Positions 1 to 9,159 of a stretch of DNA of 64,000 nucleotides are shown piece after piece. This DNA is from Roseovarius sp. THAF27 (GTDB lineage Bacteria > Pseudomonadota > Alphaproteobacteria > Rhodobacterales > Rhodobacteraceae). The translations under genes and the position numbers were made by a program. The number at the start of each line of letters is the position of its first letter. The first letter of the stretch is position 1. Location: the NCBI RefSeq assembly GCF_009363655.1, contig NZ_CP045393.1, forward strand, positions 4,131,116 through 4,195,115, read 5' to 3'. The notes beneath the pieces are model-generated. The model had not been told where the DNA came from and ran no database searches. It saw only the letters and a program-made list of their open reading frames with translations.

Positions 1-1285
1 GATCGTCGCCGACGCGGGCAAGCTGAACGCCGTGACCATCGCCACCAACATGGCAGGGCGCGGGACCGACATCAAGCTGGGCGGGAACCTCGATTTCAAG
101 ATCATGGAGGCGATTGCCGCCGATCCCGACGCCGATCCCGAGGAGCTGCGCAAGCGGCTGGAAGCCGGACACAAGGATGACGAGCAGGCGGTGATCGATG
201 CCGGTGGTCTGTTTGTTCTTGCCACGGAACGGCACGAAAGCCGCCGGATCGACAACCAGCTTCGCGGCCGGTCGGGCCGCCAGGGTGACCCGGGGCGGTC
301 GGCGTTCTTCCTGTCGCTGGACGATGACCTGATGCGCATTTTCGGCTCTGAACGGCTGGAAAAGGTGCTGTCGACGCTGGGGATGAAGGAAGGCGAGGCG
401 ATCATTCACCCGTGGGTGAACAAGAGCCTGGAACGCGCGCAGGCGAAGGTCGAGGGCCGCAACTTCGACATCCGCAAGCAGCTGCTGAAATTCGACGACG
501 TGATGAACGAGCAGCGGAAGGTGATCTTCCGCCAGCGGCTGGACATCATGGAAGCCACGGACCTGTCGGAGATCATCAAGGACATGCGCGGCGAAGTGAT
601 CGACGACCTGATCGATCAGTACATGCCGCCCAAGACCTATGCCGACCAATGGGACACGGAAGGGCTCTATGTCGCCGTGATCGAGCGGCTGAACCTGGAT
701 GTGCCGGTGATGGCCTGGGGCGAAGAGGAAGGCGTGGACGACGACGAGATCGCCGACCGCCTGGAAGAGGCCGCCGACAAGATGATGGCCGAGAAGGCAG
801 AGGCGTTCGGGCCCGAGCAGATGCGGATGATCGAGAAGCAGGTGCTGCTTCAGACCATCGACAGCAAATGGCGTGAACACCTTCTGACGCTGGAGCATCT
901 GCGCAGTGTCGTCGGCTTTCGCGGGTATGCGCAGCGCGACCCGCTGAACGAATACAAGAACGAGGCATTCGCGCTGTTCGAGTCGATGCTGAACAGCCTG
1001 CGTCAGGACGTGACGCAGCAGTTGGCCCGCATCCGTCCGGTGACGGACGAAGAACAGCAGCAAATGCTGCGCGACCTGCGGGCCAAGCAGGCCTCGATGG
1101 CGCCGAAACCGTCCGAGACGGAGGAACGCGAGCCCGGTGCCGAAAGCCTGAAGGATCCCACCGGCGCCGCCTTGCCCGGCTTTGACGAGAACGACCCGAC
1201 CACATGGGGCAACCCGGGCCGGAACGAGGCGTGCCCCTGCGGTTCGGGCAAGAAGTTCAAGCATTGTCACGGGCGGCTGGGCTGA
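1..1285 (+). CDS. secA: Protein translocase subunit SecA, C-terminal part (gene enters from the left edge)
   Basis: SecA is the ATPase motor that pushes unfolded precursors through the SecYEG channel at the inner membrane. The frame is already open at the first bases, so only about the last 427 residues are here. Visible are the motor motif [11 protein letters not shown], the segment [18 protein letters not shown] of the second nucleotide-binding fold, the helical scaffold and wing region ([13 protein letters not shown] is nearly complete as [13 protein letters not shown]), and a C-terminal SEC-C zinc motif of the form [13 protein letters not shown]. The zinc motif shows that the C-terminus is complete; it is the part that binds SecB and ribosomes. 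No terminator is obvious in the 107 bases that follow. Identification is near certain. Confidence 0.97.
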   Translation, partial: IVADAGKLNAVTIATNMAGRGTDIKLGGNLDFKIMEAIAADPDADPEELRKRLEAGHKDDEQAVIDAGGLFVLATERHESRRIDNQLRGRSGRQGDPGRSAFFLSLDDDLMRIFGSERLEKVLSTLGMKEGEAIIHPWVNKSLERAQAKVEGRNFDIRKQLLKFDDVMNEQRKVIFRQRLDIMEATDLSEIIKDMRGEVIDDLIDQYMPPKTYADQWDTEGLYVAVIERLNLDVPVMAWGEEEGVDDDEIADRLEEAADKMMAEKAEAFGPEQMRMIEKQVLLQTIDSKWREHLLTLEHLRSVVGFRGYAQRDPLNEYKNEAFALFESMLNSLRQDVTQQLARIRPVTDEEQQQMLRDLRAKQASMAPKPSETEEREPGAESLKDPTGAALPGFDENDPTTWGNPGRNEACPCGSGKKFKHCHGRLG

Positions 1286-1392
1286 CAAGGGGGCGCCACA
1301 ACTCGGCCTCAATGACTCCCCTGACGTGCCTTCAAGGGGCCACTTTCGCGCAATAGCGTTCGCTCGACCTATGACAGGTTTGGGAGATCGTT

Positions 1393-2622
1393 ATGATCAA
1401 GCTGGGCAATCCGAAGCGTATCGTCATGGCCGGCGTGACCATGGGCTGTGCCCTTGGTATTGGCTACATCATGCAGTCCTCTGCGACCGACCGCACCGTG
1501 ACGCAGCCGCCCGCGCCCCAAGTCGAACCCGAGACCGCCGAGGCGTTCGCGCAGGCCTTCGTCGGCGGCACGCCCGCGCCGTCTGCCCCGGAGCCTGCGG
1601 CCCCGGCGCCGGCGGTTTCAGAGCCCGAAGCGGTCCCCGCCCCGGTGGACGACAAGCTGGGAGCCGTTGAAACGGCCGAAACCCAAAAGCCGCCCCTGCC
1701 GATGGCCGACCCCGCCGACAAGGCCATTTTCCGGACCGCCGCGATGACGGGCGGGCAGAGCTTTGATGTCGACGGGCTTCAGATCGAGAGAGTGGCGCTG
1801 ACGTCGGCCGAGCCGGTGCCGCCCGCGGCCGCTCCGCAGCCCAAGGCCTTGCCGGATACGCCGCTGGAACTGGCCGCGCTTCAGGATGCGCCCATTCGCA
1901 CCTTCCCGAAGGAAGAGACGGCGCCGGCCCTGACCTGCGACGGCGAGATCGAAATGACGGCAAGCCCCGCCGCCGCCGCGATGGTCCAGCTGGATCTGAC
2001 CGCGCCTTGCGGGGCCAACAAGCAGTTCACCCTGCACCATAACGGCATGATGTTCAGCGCGATCATCGACGATGTCGGCGCGTGGTCGATGCAGGTGCCG
2101 GCGCTGGCGGAAAACGCGGTGTTCATCGCCGCCTTCGAGAGCGGCGAGGGCGCGGTGGCAACCACGAATGTCGATACGCTGGACCGTTACGACCGCTATG
2201 TCGTGCAATGGCAGGGCCGGAGCGGCATGGAGCTTCACGCGATGGAATACGGTGCCGATTATGGCGAGGACGACCATGTCTGGCGCGATGCGGGGCGCGA
2301 TGCCACCAGCGCCGAGACCGGCCTGGGCGGGTTCCTGCTGCGACTTGGCGAAGGCGTCATCGATGAGACGACCCTGATGGCGGAGGTCTACACCTTTCCG
2401 ACGCGGACTGCGCAGCGTGACGGCGAGGTGCAGGTCAGTCTCGAAGCCGAGATCAACGCCATGAATTGTGGACGCGACGTTGAAGCGCAGGCCCTGATCA
2501 AACCGGGCATCGGTGAAATGACGGCGCGGGATCTGACCATGGCCATCCCCGAGTGCGATGCCGTCGGCGACTTTCTGGTGTTGAAAAACCTGTACGAAGA
2601 CCTGAAGATCGCACGCAACTGA
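1393..2622 (+). CDS. Membrane-anchored envelope protein of unknown function
   Basis: A 409-residue protein whose function I do not recognise. Residues about 10-29 form one hydrophobic segment without a clear cleavage site, so it is probably an inner-membrane anchor with a periplasmic body. Residues about 35-170 are rich in Pro, Ala and Glu and look like an extended linker. From about residue 185 the protein becomes a folded-looking domain with four cysteines (LTCDG, APCGAN, NCGRD, PECDA) that could form two disulfides. The start has a good ribosome site (GGGAG, 8 bases upstream). It lies 21 bases before a PBP-OmpA fusion gene, and the pair looks like an operon serving the cell envelope. I recall similar proteins downstream of secA in roseobacters, sometimes called 'translocase' without evidence. 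Confidence 0.85.
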   Translation: MIKLGNPKRIVMAGVTMGCALGIGYIMQSSATDRTVTQPPAPQVEPETAEAFAQAFVGGTPAPSAPEPAAPAPAVSEPEAVPAPVDDKLGAVETAETQKPPLPMADPADKAIFRTAAMTGGQSFDVDGLQIERVALTSAEPVPPAAAPQPKALPDTPLELAALQDAPIRTFPKEETAPALTCDGEIEMTASPAAAAMVQLDLTAPCGANKQFTLHHNGMMFSAIIDDVGAWSMQVPALAENAVFIAAFESGEGAVATTNVDTLDRYDRYVVQWQGRSGMELHAMEYGADYGEDDHVWRDAGRDATSAETGLGGFLLRLGEGVIDETTLMAEVYTFPTRTAQRDGEVQVSLEAEINAMNCGRDVEAQALIKPGIGEMTARDLTMAIPECDAVGDFLVLKNLYEDLKIARN

Positions 2623-2643
2623 CGCTGCGATCCGAGGGCATCC

Positions 2644-4203
2644 ATGAAAATGTACCGTGCGGCGGCCTTCGCCGCACTTTTCCTTTTTGCGGGCGTATTT
2701 CCGGCCCACGCGCAGGACGTGACGCTGACCTCACGCGATGGCGACGTGGAAATCACCGGCAACCTGCTGGGGTTCGATGGTGAATTCTACCGCGTCGACA
2801 CGATCTATGGCGAATTGACGGTCGACGGGTCCGGTGTGGATTGCGCCGGGCCGGGATGCCCCAACCTGGAGACCTACGTCGCCGAGATCGTGTTTTCGGG
2901 TGCGCCAACGATCGGGCGGCTGCTGATGCCCGCGTTGGTCGAGGCTTTCGCGATCCGTGAGGGCTATGAAATGGAGCGCGAGGTGCTGGAGGACGGCAAC
3001 CTTCTGTTGGCGATACATGATCCCGGCGAGGATCGCGTGGTCGGGGAATTCGTGTTCCGCCTGACCAATTCCGACGAGGGGTTTGCCGACCTTATCGCGG
3101 ATGTGGCGGACATCGCCATGTCGATGCGCGAGATCCGTCCCCAGGAAGTGTTCCTGGGCAAGGATGCCGCGCTGGGCGACATGTCGGCGCAGGGGCGCGG
3201 CCGGGTGATGGCGCTGGAGGCGCTGGTGCCGGTGGTGGCGCCCTCGAACCCGCTGCGGCAGGTGACCTTGTCGGAGCTGGCACGCGTGCTGTCGGGGCAG
3301 GTCGACAACTGGGCCGGGCTGGGGGGGCCGGATGCGCCCATCGCGCTGCATCTCTTCGAAGAGACCAGCGGCCTGGGCCAGGCCACCGAAGACCTTGTGA
3401 TGCGCCCCGCGGGCGTGACGTTGGCGGAGGCGATCACGCGGCATCGGGACGGGGCCACGCTGGCCGAGGCCGTGGCCGGGGACCCTTTCGCAATGGGTCT
3501 GACGGCGCGGGCCGAGATCGGGGATACGGCGGCGCTTGCGCTTAGCGGCGAGTGCGGATTTGCCCTGAGGGCGACGCGCCGGGCGGTGAAGACCGAGGAC
3601 TATCCGCTGACCGCGCCGATGTTCCTGTACCTGCCCGCACGGCGTCTGCCGAAGCTGGGGCGTGAGTTCCTGGCCTATCTGAAGGACCCCACGGCACAGC
3701 TGGTGATCCGGCGGGCGGGTTTCGTGGACCAGGCGCCCGAGGAGATTGGCATCGAAGAGCAGGGCGACCGCTTTGCCAATGCCATCGCGCAGGCGGGGGA
3801 GGAACTGGGGCTGGAGGAGCTGCAGCGGATGGTGGCGGCGCTGACGCCGCTGAAACGCCTGACGACGACCTTCCGGTTCGAGGCCGGATCGGCGCGGCTG
3901 GACGCGCAGTCGCGGTCGAACGTGGCGCAATTGGCGCGGGCGATGGAGGTCGGCAAGTACGACGCGCGGCGGCTGGTCTTCGTGGGGTTCAGCGACGGCG
4001 CCGGCCCGGCCGAGAACAACCGGCGGATCGCGCTGCGCCGCGCCGAAGCCGTGCGCAGTGCCGTGGTCGCGGCGGCGGAGACGGCGAACATGGACCGGAT
4101 CGGCATGGAGCTGGAAGCCTTTGGCGAGGCGATGCCGATGGCCTGTGACGGGACCGGATGGGGCCGCCAGATCAACCGGCGGGTCGAGGTCTGGGTGCGG
4201 TAG
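2644..4203 (+). CDS. Periplasmic PstS-like substrate-binding domain fused to OmpA peptidoglycan-binding domain
   Basis: A 519-residue secreted protein. Residues 1-23 are a signal peptide ending in AHA. Residues about 60-350 resemble a phosphate-type (PstS-like) solute-binding fold, with ALVPVVAPSNPLRQVTLSELA being the typical 'valuable phosphate' style segment. Residues about 395-519 form an OmpA/MotB-type peptidoglycan-binding domain (FRFEAGSARLD, then NNRRIALRRAEAVRSAV, ending NRRVEVWVR). The fusion suggests a cell-wall-tethered binding protein rather than a free transporter partner. No pst permease genes are nearby. It follows the membrane-anchored protein by 21 bases and probably shares its transcript. 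Its ligand is unknown. Confidence 0.85.
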   Translation: MKMYRAAAFAALFLFAGVFPAHAQDVTLTSRDGDVEITGNLLGFDGEFYRVDTIYGELTVDGSGVDCAGPGCPNLETYVAEIVFSGAPTIGRLLMPALVEAFAIREGYEMEREVLEDGNLLLAIHDPGEDRVVGEFVFRLTNSDEGFADLIADVADIAMSMREIRPQEVFLGKDAALGDMSAQGRGRVMALEALVPVVAPSNPLRQVTLSELARVLSGQVDNWAGLGGPDAPIALHLFEETSGLGQATEDLVMRPAGVTLAEAITRHRDGATLAEAVAGDPFAMGLTARAEIGDTAALALSGECGFALRATRRAVKTEDYPLTAPMFLYLPARRLPKLGREFLAYLKDPTAQLVIRRAGFVDQAPEEIGIEEQGDRFANAIAQAGEELGLEELQRMVAALTPLKRLTTTFRFEAGSARLDAQSRSNVAQLARAMEVGKYDARRLVFVGFSDGAGPAENNRRIALRRAEAVRSAVVAAAETANMDRIGMELEAFGEAMPMACDGTGWGRQINRRVEVWVR

Positions 4204-4207
4204 TGCC

Positions 4208-4969
4208 CTAAATCAGGCCCTGGGCGCGAAAGCTGGTTTCACAGGATTTCCCGATGATGATGTGATCGTGGAGCGTGATGCCAAGCGCGGTTGCTGCCGC
4301 TTCGATCTGTATGGTCATGTCGATATCGGATTGGGACGGCGTGGGATCGCCCGAGGGATGATTGTGCACGAGGATCAGCGCGCTGGCGTTGAGGTGCAGG
4401 GCGCGTTTGACCACCTCGCGCGGGTAGACGGGCACGTGATCGACGGTGCCGCGGGCCTGTTCCTCGTCGGCGATGAGCGTGTTGCGCCGATCGAGGTAGA
4501 AGACGCGGAACTGTTCGACATCCCGGTGCGCCATGGCGGTGTGGCAATAATCCAGCAGGGCATCCCAGCTGGAGACGATGGGGCGTTGGGCCACGCGCGA
4601 CCGCGCGAGGCGATGGGCGGCGGCCTCGACGATCTTGAGTTCGCAGATCACGGCCTCGCCCACGCCGGGCACTGCGCAAAGCTGGTCGAAAGGCGCGGAG
4701 ATGACGGCGTTGAAACTGGCGAACCGGTCCAGCAGGGCATGGGCCAGCGGCTTGACGTCGCGCCGGGGGATGGCACGAAAGAGCACGAGTTCGAGCATCT
4801 CGTAATCCGGCAGCGCGGCGGCCCCGCCGGACATGAAACGGTCGCGCAGGCGCTTGCGGTGGTCGCGGATGTAGGAGGGTTGCTTGCCCGGCGCGCTGGC
4901 GGCGACGGGAACCTCGTCGCTGTCGAAGAGCGGCAGGGGCAGTTCCTTGAAGGCGCGCGAGTCGGACAT
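4208..4969 (-). CDS. radC: RadC family JAB/MPN domain protein
   Basis: RadC-family protein of 253 residues. It has an N-terminal helix-hairpin-helix-like region (AVPGVGEAVICELKIVE, about residues 95-115) and a C-terminal JAMM metal motif HNHPSGDPTPSQSD (HxH then Asp) near residue 200. The original link of RadC to DNA repair in E. coli was later withdrawn, and the true substrate of the family is unknown; the JAMM fold suggests a metal-dependent hydrolase. It converges with the PBP-OmpA gene, the two stop codons being 4 bases apart. Upstream lies a CtrA-like motif and a palindromic repeat cluster. Confidence 0.93.
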   Translation of the reverse strand: MSDSRAFKELPLPLFDSDEVPVAASAPGKQPSYIRDHRKRLRDRFMSGGAAALPDYEMLELVLFRAIPRRDVKPLAHALLDRFASFNAVISAPFDQLCAVPGVGEAVICELKIVEAAAHRLARSRVAQRPIVSSWDALLDYCHTAMAHRDVEQFRVFYLDRRNTLIADEEQARGTVDHVPVYPREVVKRALHLNASALILVHNHPSGDPTPSQSDIDMTIQIEAAATALGITLHDHIIIGKSCETSFRAQGLI

Positions 4970-4993
4970 GGTCCCGATGGTGGCGCGGGAAGG

Positions 4994-5008
4994 TTAGTGA
5001 ACGGTTAA
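4994..5008 (-). promoter_or_regulatory. Candidate CtrA site upstream of radC
   Basis: On the minus strand the sequence reads TTAACCGTTCACTAA, which fits TTAA-N7-TTAA at 7 of 8 fixed positions. It lies 25 bases before the radC start, within promoter range. CtrA is the cell-cycle and motility response regulator of alphaproteobacteria. A single near-match can arise by chance. Confidence 0.3.
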
Positions 5009-5021
5009 TGGCTGAGAGGAG

Positions 5022-5163
5022 GCCCCGGGTCAGGCCCGGGGCGGGGCTTTGCGTTGCGCGACGCCATCCCGGACTTGATCCGGGATCTCCAGGTTCAAGA
5101 GATCCTCGGGTCGTGCCCGAGGATGACGTTGACTGTGGGAGATCCCGGGTCACGCCCGGGGAT
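5022..5163. repeat. Cluster of four GATCCCGGG-type palindromes
   Basis: Four hairpin units lie in 142 bases: 5022-5042 (GCCCCGGG / CCCGGGGC), 5066-5086 (ATCCCGG / CCGGGAT), 5102-5124 (ATCCTCGGG / CCCGAGGAT) and 5142-5163 (ATCCCGGG / CCCGGGGAT). Three of them are followed or joined by GATGAC or a similar base string. They have the same core but different stems with compensating changes, so they are separate members of a palindromic repeat family of the kind scattered through alphaproteobacterial genomes. They fill the gap between the start of radC and the end of dnaJ, and may end dnaJ transcription. Confidence 0.85.
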
Positions 5164-5175
5164 GACCTCTGTGCG

Positions 5176-6345
5176 TCAGCTTTTCATGGAGTCCCAGAAG
5201 CCCTTCACCGATTTGAAGAAGCTCTTGGTTTCCGGGTTGTTATCCTCTGACAGCGTGTCGAATTCCTTTAGGATCTCCTTTTGCCGCGAGGTCAGGTTGA
5301 CCGGCGTTTCAACTGCCAGTTCGATGAACATGTCGCCGTGGCCGCCGCCGCGCAGGGCGGGCATGCCCTTGCCGCGCAGGCGCATCTGGCGGCCCGATTG
5401 CGAGCCTTCGGGGATTTTCACGCGGCTGCGGCCGCCGTCGATCGTGGGCACCTCGATATCGCCGCCGAGCGCGGCCTTGGCCACGGACACGGGCACGCGG
5501 CAGAAGAGGTTGGTGTCCTCACGCTCGAAGATCTTGTGGGGCGCGACCTCGATGAAGATATAGAGATCTCCCGCGGGACCCCCGCGCATGCCGGCCTCAC
5601 CTTCACCGGCCAGGCGGATGCGGGTGCCGGTCTCGACGCCGGCGGGGATGTTCACCGACAGAGAGCGGTCCTTCTGGACGCGGCCCTGGCCACCACACAC
5701 GTTGCACGGATTCTTGATGATCTGGCCCAGGCCCGAGCAGGTGGGGCAGGTGCGTTCGACCGTGAAGAACCCCTGTTGCGCACGGACCTTGCCCATGCCC
5801 GAACAGGTCGGACAGGTGGTCGGCTCAGCGCCGCCTTCGGCCCCGGAGCCGTCGCAGGCGTCACAGGTCACAGAGGTGGGCACGTTGATGGTTTTCTGCA
5901 GGCCGCGATAGGCCTCGTCGAGGTTGACGCGCAGGTTGTAGCGCAGGTCGGCGCCACGCGCGGCGCGTTGACGTCCGCCGGCGCCGCCACGGGCGCCGCC
6001 GCCCATGAAATCGCCGAAGAGGTCGTCGAACACGTCGGAGAACGCGCTGGCGAAATCGCCCTGGCCGGGACCGGCCCCGCCGAACCCGCCGCCGGGGCGT
6101 GCACCCGCGCCGGTGCCGCCCTCGAAAGCCGCGTGGCCGAAGCGGTCATAGGCCGCTTTCTTCTCGGCGTCCTTCAGGATGTCATAGGCCTCGCCCGCTT
6201 CCTTGAATTGCTTCTCGGCGTCGGGGTTGTCCTTGTTGCGGTCCGGGTGAAGCTCTTTGGCCTTGGTGCGGTAGGCTTTCTTGATCTCGTCGGCGTTGGC
6301 ACCTTTCGAGACGCCAAGAACGTCGTAATAATCGCGTTTGGCCAT
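5176..6345 (-). CDS. dnaJ: Chaperone protein DnaJ
   Basis: DnaJ is the J-domain co-chaperone that delivers substrates to DnaK and stimulates its ATPase. The 389-residue protein has the J domain with HPD (LHPDRN, about residue 33), a Gly-rich linker, four CxxCxGxG zinc motifs ([32 protein letters not shown]) and the C-terminal substrate-binding domain. An upstream ATG in frame would add six residues, but I chose the ATG at 6345 because AGGAG precedes it at good spacing and the protein then begins [11 protein letters not shown], as in the family. It is 65 bases after dnaK, with a hairpin between them, and is probably co-transcribed from the dnaK heat-shock promoter. Confidence 0.97.
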   Translation of the reverse strand: MAKRDYYDVLGVSKGANADEIKKAYRTKAKELHPDRNKDNPDAEKQFKEAGEAYDILKDAEKKAAYDRFGHAAFEGGTGAGARPGGGFGGAGPGQGDFASAFSDVFDDLFGDFMGGGARGGAGGRQRAARGADLRYNLRVNLDEAYRGLQKTINVPTSVTCDACDGSGAEGGAEPTTCPTCSGMGKVRAQQGFFTVERTCPTCSGLGQIIKNPCNVCGGQGRVQKDRSLSVNIPAGVETGTRIRLAGEGEAGMRGGPAGDLYIFIEVAPHKIFEREDTNLFCRVPVSVAKAALGGDIEVPTIDGGRSRVKIPEGSQSGRQMRLRGKGMPALRGGGHGDMFIELAVETPVNLTSRQKEILKEFDTLSEDNNPETKSFFKSVKGFWDSMKS

Positions 6346-6369
6346 CGGATGTCTCCTTTGCATCGGAGA

Positions 6370-6394
6370 GCAGGGAGCGCCGGTGCGCCCCCTG
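6370..6394 (-). promoter_or_regulatory. Hairpin between dnaK and dnaJ
   Basis: The 65-base dnaK-dnaJ gap contains a GC-rich stem of about 11 pairs with one wobble (GCAGGGGGCGC / GCGCTCCCTGC on the coding strand) and a very short loop. It has no T-tract, so it is more likely a partial attenuator or an mRNA-processing or stability element that sets the DnaK:DnaJ ratio than a full terminator. Confidence 0.5.
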
Positions 6395-6410
6395 CCTGTC
6401 CGTTTGACGC

Positions 6411-8327
6411 TTAAGCGCGTTTATCGTTGTCGAGGTCCTCGAAATCGGCGTCGACGATGTCTTCGTCGTCCTTGCCCATTTCATCGGCCGCCGCAGGCTC
6501 GTCGTCGCCGTCTTCCTGGCTGGCCTTGTAGATCGCCTCGCCCAGCTTCATGGCGGCCTCGGTCACGTTCTGGATGCCGGCCTTGATCTTGTCGGCGGTG
6601 GCATCCTCTTTCTCGAGGTCGTCCTTGAGGGCCGAGATGGCCAGTTCGATGGCCTCGATGGTGGACGGGTCGACCTTGTCCGAATGCTCTTCCATCGACT
6701 TCTCGGTCGAGTGGATGAGGCTTTCGGCCTGGTTGCGGGCCTCGACCAGGGCGCGACGCTCCTTGTCGGCGTCGGCGTTTTCCTCGGCGTCCTTGACCAT
6801 CTTGTCGATGTCTTCCTCGGACAGACCGCCCGACGCCTGGATCGTGATCTTCTGCTCCTTGTTCGTGCCCTTGTCCTTGGCCGACACGGAGACGATGCCG
6901 TTGGCGTCGATGTCGAAGGTCACCTCGATCTGGGGCATGCCGCGCGGGGCCGGCGGGATGTCCTCGAGGTTGAACTGACCCAGAAGCTTGTTGTCCGCGG
7001 CCATCTCACGCTCGCCCTGGAAGACGCGGATCGTCACGGCCGACTGGTTGTCCTCGGCGGTGGAGAAGATCTGCGACTTGTTTGTCGGGATCGTGGTGTT
7101 GCGGTCGATCAGGCGGGTGAAGACACCGCCCAGGGTTTCGATGCCGAGCGAGAGCGGCGTGACGTCCAGAAGGACGACATCCTTGACGTCGCCTTGCAGA
7201 ACGCCGGCCTGAATGGCGGCGCCCATGGCGACGACCTCGTCGGGGTTCACACCTTTGTGGGGTTCCTTGCCGAAGAACTTGGTCACTTCCTCGACCACCT
7301 TGGGCATACGGGTCATGCCGCCGACGAGAACGACCTCGTCGATGTCGCTGGCCGAGAGGCCCGCATCCTTGAGCGCGGCCTTGCAGGGCTTGAGCGAGTT
7401 TGTGATGAGGTCACCCACCAGGCTTTCCAGCTTGGCGCGGGTCAGCTTCATGACCATGTGCAGCGGCTGGCCGTTGGAGCCCATCGAGATGAACGGCTGG
7501 TTGATCTCGGTCTGGGAGGAGCTGGAAAGCTCGATCTTGGCTTTCTCGGCGGCCTCTTTCAGGCGTTGCAGCGCCATCTTGTCCTTGGTCAGGTCGACGC
7601 TGTGTTCCTTTTTGAACTCATCGGCAAGGTAGTTTACGATGCGCATGTCGAAGTCTTCACCGCCGAGGAACGTGTCGCCGTTGGTGGATTTGACCTCGAA
7701 CAGACCCTCGTCGATTTCGAGGATGGTCACGTCGAACGTACCGCCGCCAAGGTCGTAGACCGCGATGGTCTGGGTTTCTTCCTTGTCGAGGCCATAGGCC
7801 AGCGCGGCCGCGGTCGGCTCGTTGATGATGCGCAGCACTTCGAGACCGGCGATCTTGCCGGCGTCTTTCGTGGCCTGACGCTGGGCGTCGTTGAAATAGG
7901 CGGGCACGGTGATGACGGCTTGGGTCACTTCCTCGCCGAGATAGGATTCGGCGGTCTCTTTCATCTTGCCGAGGATGAAGGCCGAGATCTGGCTGGGCGA
8001 ATACTTGTCGCCCTTGGCGCGCACCCAGGCGTCGCCATTGCCACCGTCGATCACTTCGAACGGCATGTTCTTCTTGTCCTTGGCCAGATCGCTGTCGTCC
8101 TCGCGGCGACCGATCAGGCGCTTGACGCCGAAGATGGTGTTTTCGGGGTTGGTGACCGCTTGGCGTTTCGCCGGCTGGCCGACAAGGCGCTCTTCGTCGG
8201 TGAAGGCGACGATCGAGGGCGTCGTGCGGGCGCCTTCGGAGTTTTCGATGACGCGGGCTTGCGAACCATCCATGATGGCGACGCAGCTGTTGGTGGTTCC
8301 GAGGTCAATACCAATGACTTTGGACAT
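6411..8327 (-). CDS. dnaK: Chaperone protein DnaK (Hsp70)
   Basis: DnaK is the Hsp70 ATP-dependent protein-folding chaperone of the cytosol. The 638-residue protein starts [15 protein letters not shown] and carries the phosphate loops [12 protein letters not shown] and [13 protein letters not shown], the linker [17 protein letters not shown], and the substrate-binding domain. The acidic C-terminal tail ends near [17 protein letters not shown], close to the usual EEVK-type end but without an exact EEVD-like motif. Length is normal for the family. It heads the dnaK-dnaJ operon, and a sigma-32-like promoter lies 114 bases upstream. Confidence 0.98.
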   Translation of the reverse strand: MSKVIGIDLGTTNSCVAIMDGSQARVIENSEGARTTPSIVAFTDEERLVGQPAKRQAVTNPENTIFGVKRLIGRREDDSDLAKDKKNMPFEVIDGGNGDAWVRAKGDKYSPSQISAFILGKMKETAESYLGEEVTQAVITVPAYFNDAQRQATKDAGKIAGLEVLRIINEPTAAALAYGLDKEETQTIAVYDLGGGTFDVTILEIDEGLFEVKSTNGDTFLGGEDFDMRIVNYLADEFKKEHSVDLTKDKMALQRLKEAAEKAKIELSSSSQTEINQPFISMGSNGQPLHMVMKLTRAKLESLVGDLITNSLKPCKAALKDAGLSASDIDEVVLVGGMTRMPKVVEEVTKFFGKEPHKGVNPDEVVAMGAAIQAGVLQGDVKDVVLLDVTPLSLGIETLGGVFTRLIDRNTTIPTNKSQIFSTAEDNQSAVTIRVFQGEREMAADNKLLGQFNLEDIPPAPRGMPQIEVTFDIDANGIVSVSAKDKGTNKEQKITIQASGGLSEEDIDKMVKDAEENADADKERRALVEARNQAESLIHSTEKSMEEHSDKVDPSTIEAIELAISALKDDLEKEDATADKIKAGIQNVTEAAMKLGEAIYKASQEDGDDEPAAADEMGKDDEDIVDADFEDLDNDKRA

Positions 8328-8440
8328 GTTTTTCGATCCCTTCTCTTCTTAAGGCGATTGAGGGGCGACCGGACCCGTTAAAGGCATCTGGCCACCGTGT
8401 GAGTTACAGATCCCGAAAGCGGTCTCTGCGCTTCGGACGG

Positions 8441-8470
8441 TATATAGGCAGGGGAATATGGCCCTGCAAG
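8441..8470 (-). promoter_or_regulatory. Sigma-32 (RpoH) heat-shock promoter of dnaK
   Basis: The minus strand reads CTTGCA, 16 bases, then CCTATAT. Counted from CTTG this is CTTG-N18-CCTATAT, which matches the alphaproteobacterial RpoH consensus (CTTG, then CYTATNT). It lies 114 bases before the dnaK start codon, leaving a leader of about 100 bases. The promoter assignment is by motif and position only. Confidence 0.75.
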
Positions 8471-8538
8471 CGGTTGAAAAGCGGTGAATCGCAGGATTCG
8501 GGTTTTAATTTGGCGGATTCGATGGAATCCGGGGAGAC

Positions 8539-9147
8539 ATGACCGACGAGACGCTTCGGATACGCGGATTTCGCATTTTCAAGGGATATCTTGAAGCTGC
8601 GGAGCAGGCCGCGCTGGTGACGGCGCTGCGCGAGGTGGTGCGCGCGGCGCCGCTGTTTTCGCCGATGACGCCCTATGGCAAGCCGATGCGGGTCAGGATG
8701 ACCTCGGCGGGACGCTATGGCTGGGTGTCGGACCGGCGCGGATACCGCTACGAGGAGCGGCACCCCGAGGGCATGGCCTGGCCGCCGATCCCCGAGGAGG
8801 TTCTGTCGATCTGGCGGGACGTGGTGAGCGCCGAGAGGATGCCGGATTGCTGCCTGGTGAATTTCTACGATGCCGACGCGCGGATGGGGATGCACCAGGA
8901 CCGGGACGAGGCCGATTTCGGATGGCCGGTGCTGTCCGTGTCGCTGGGCGACGAGGGGCTGTTCCGCATCGGGAACGCGACGCGGGGCGGCAAGACCGAG
9001 TCGCACTGGTTGCAATCGGGGGACGTGGTGGTGATGGGCGGCGACGCGCGGCTGACCTATCACGGGATCGACCGGATCAGGCCGGGCACCTCGATGCTGC
9101 TGGAACATCCGGGGCGCATCAACCTGACGTGCCGGGTGGTGGACTGA
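8539..9147 (+). CDS. alkB: Alpha-ketoglutarate-dependent dioxygenase AlkB
   Basis: AlkB removes methyl groups from 1-methyladenine and 3-methylcytosine in DNA and RNA by oxidative demethylation, using Fe(II) and 2-oxoglutarate. The 202-residue protein shows the iron ligands HQD (His119, Asp121) and a distal His in TYHGIDR (about residue 175). The segment RINLTCR near the C-terminus carries the arginines that bind 2-oxoglutarate. Length matches the family. The start has a strong ribosome site (GGGGAG, 4 bases upstream). It is transcribed divergently from dnaK across 211 bases and stands alone. No ada gene or Ada box is visible. Confidence 0.93.
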   Translation: MTDETLRIRGFRIFKGYLEAAEQAALVTALREVVRAAPLFSPMTPYGKPMRVRMTSAGRYGWVSDRRGYRYEERHPEGMAWPPIPEEVLSIWRDVVSAERMPDCCLVNFYDADARMGMHQDRDEADFGWPVLSVSLGDEGLFRIGNATRGGKTESHWLQSGDVVVMGGDARLTYHGIDRIRPGTSMLLEHPGRINLTCRVVD

Positions 9148-9159
9148 CCACAGCCGCGC

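Noticed and set aside
6684..8381. A 565-codon plus-strand frame
   Set aside because: It is a mirror of dnaK; its residues follow dnaK codon bias and match no family.
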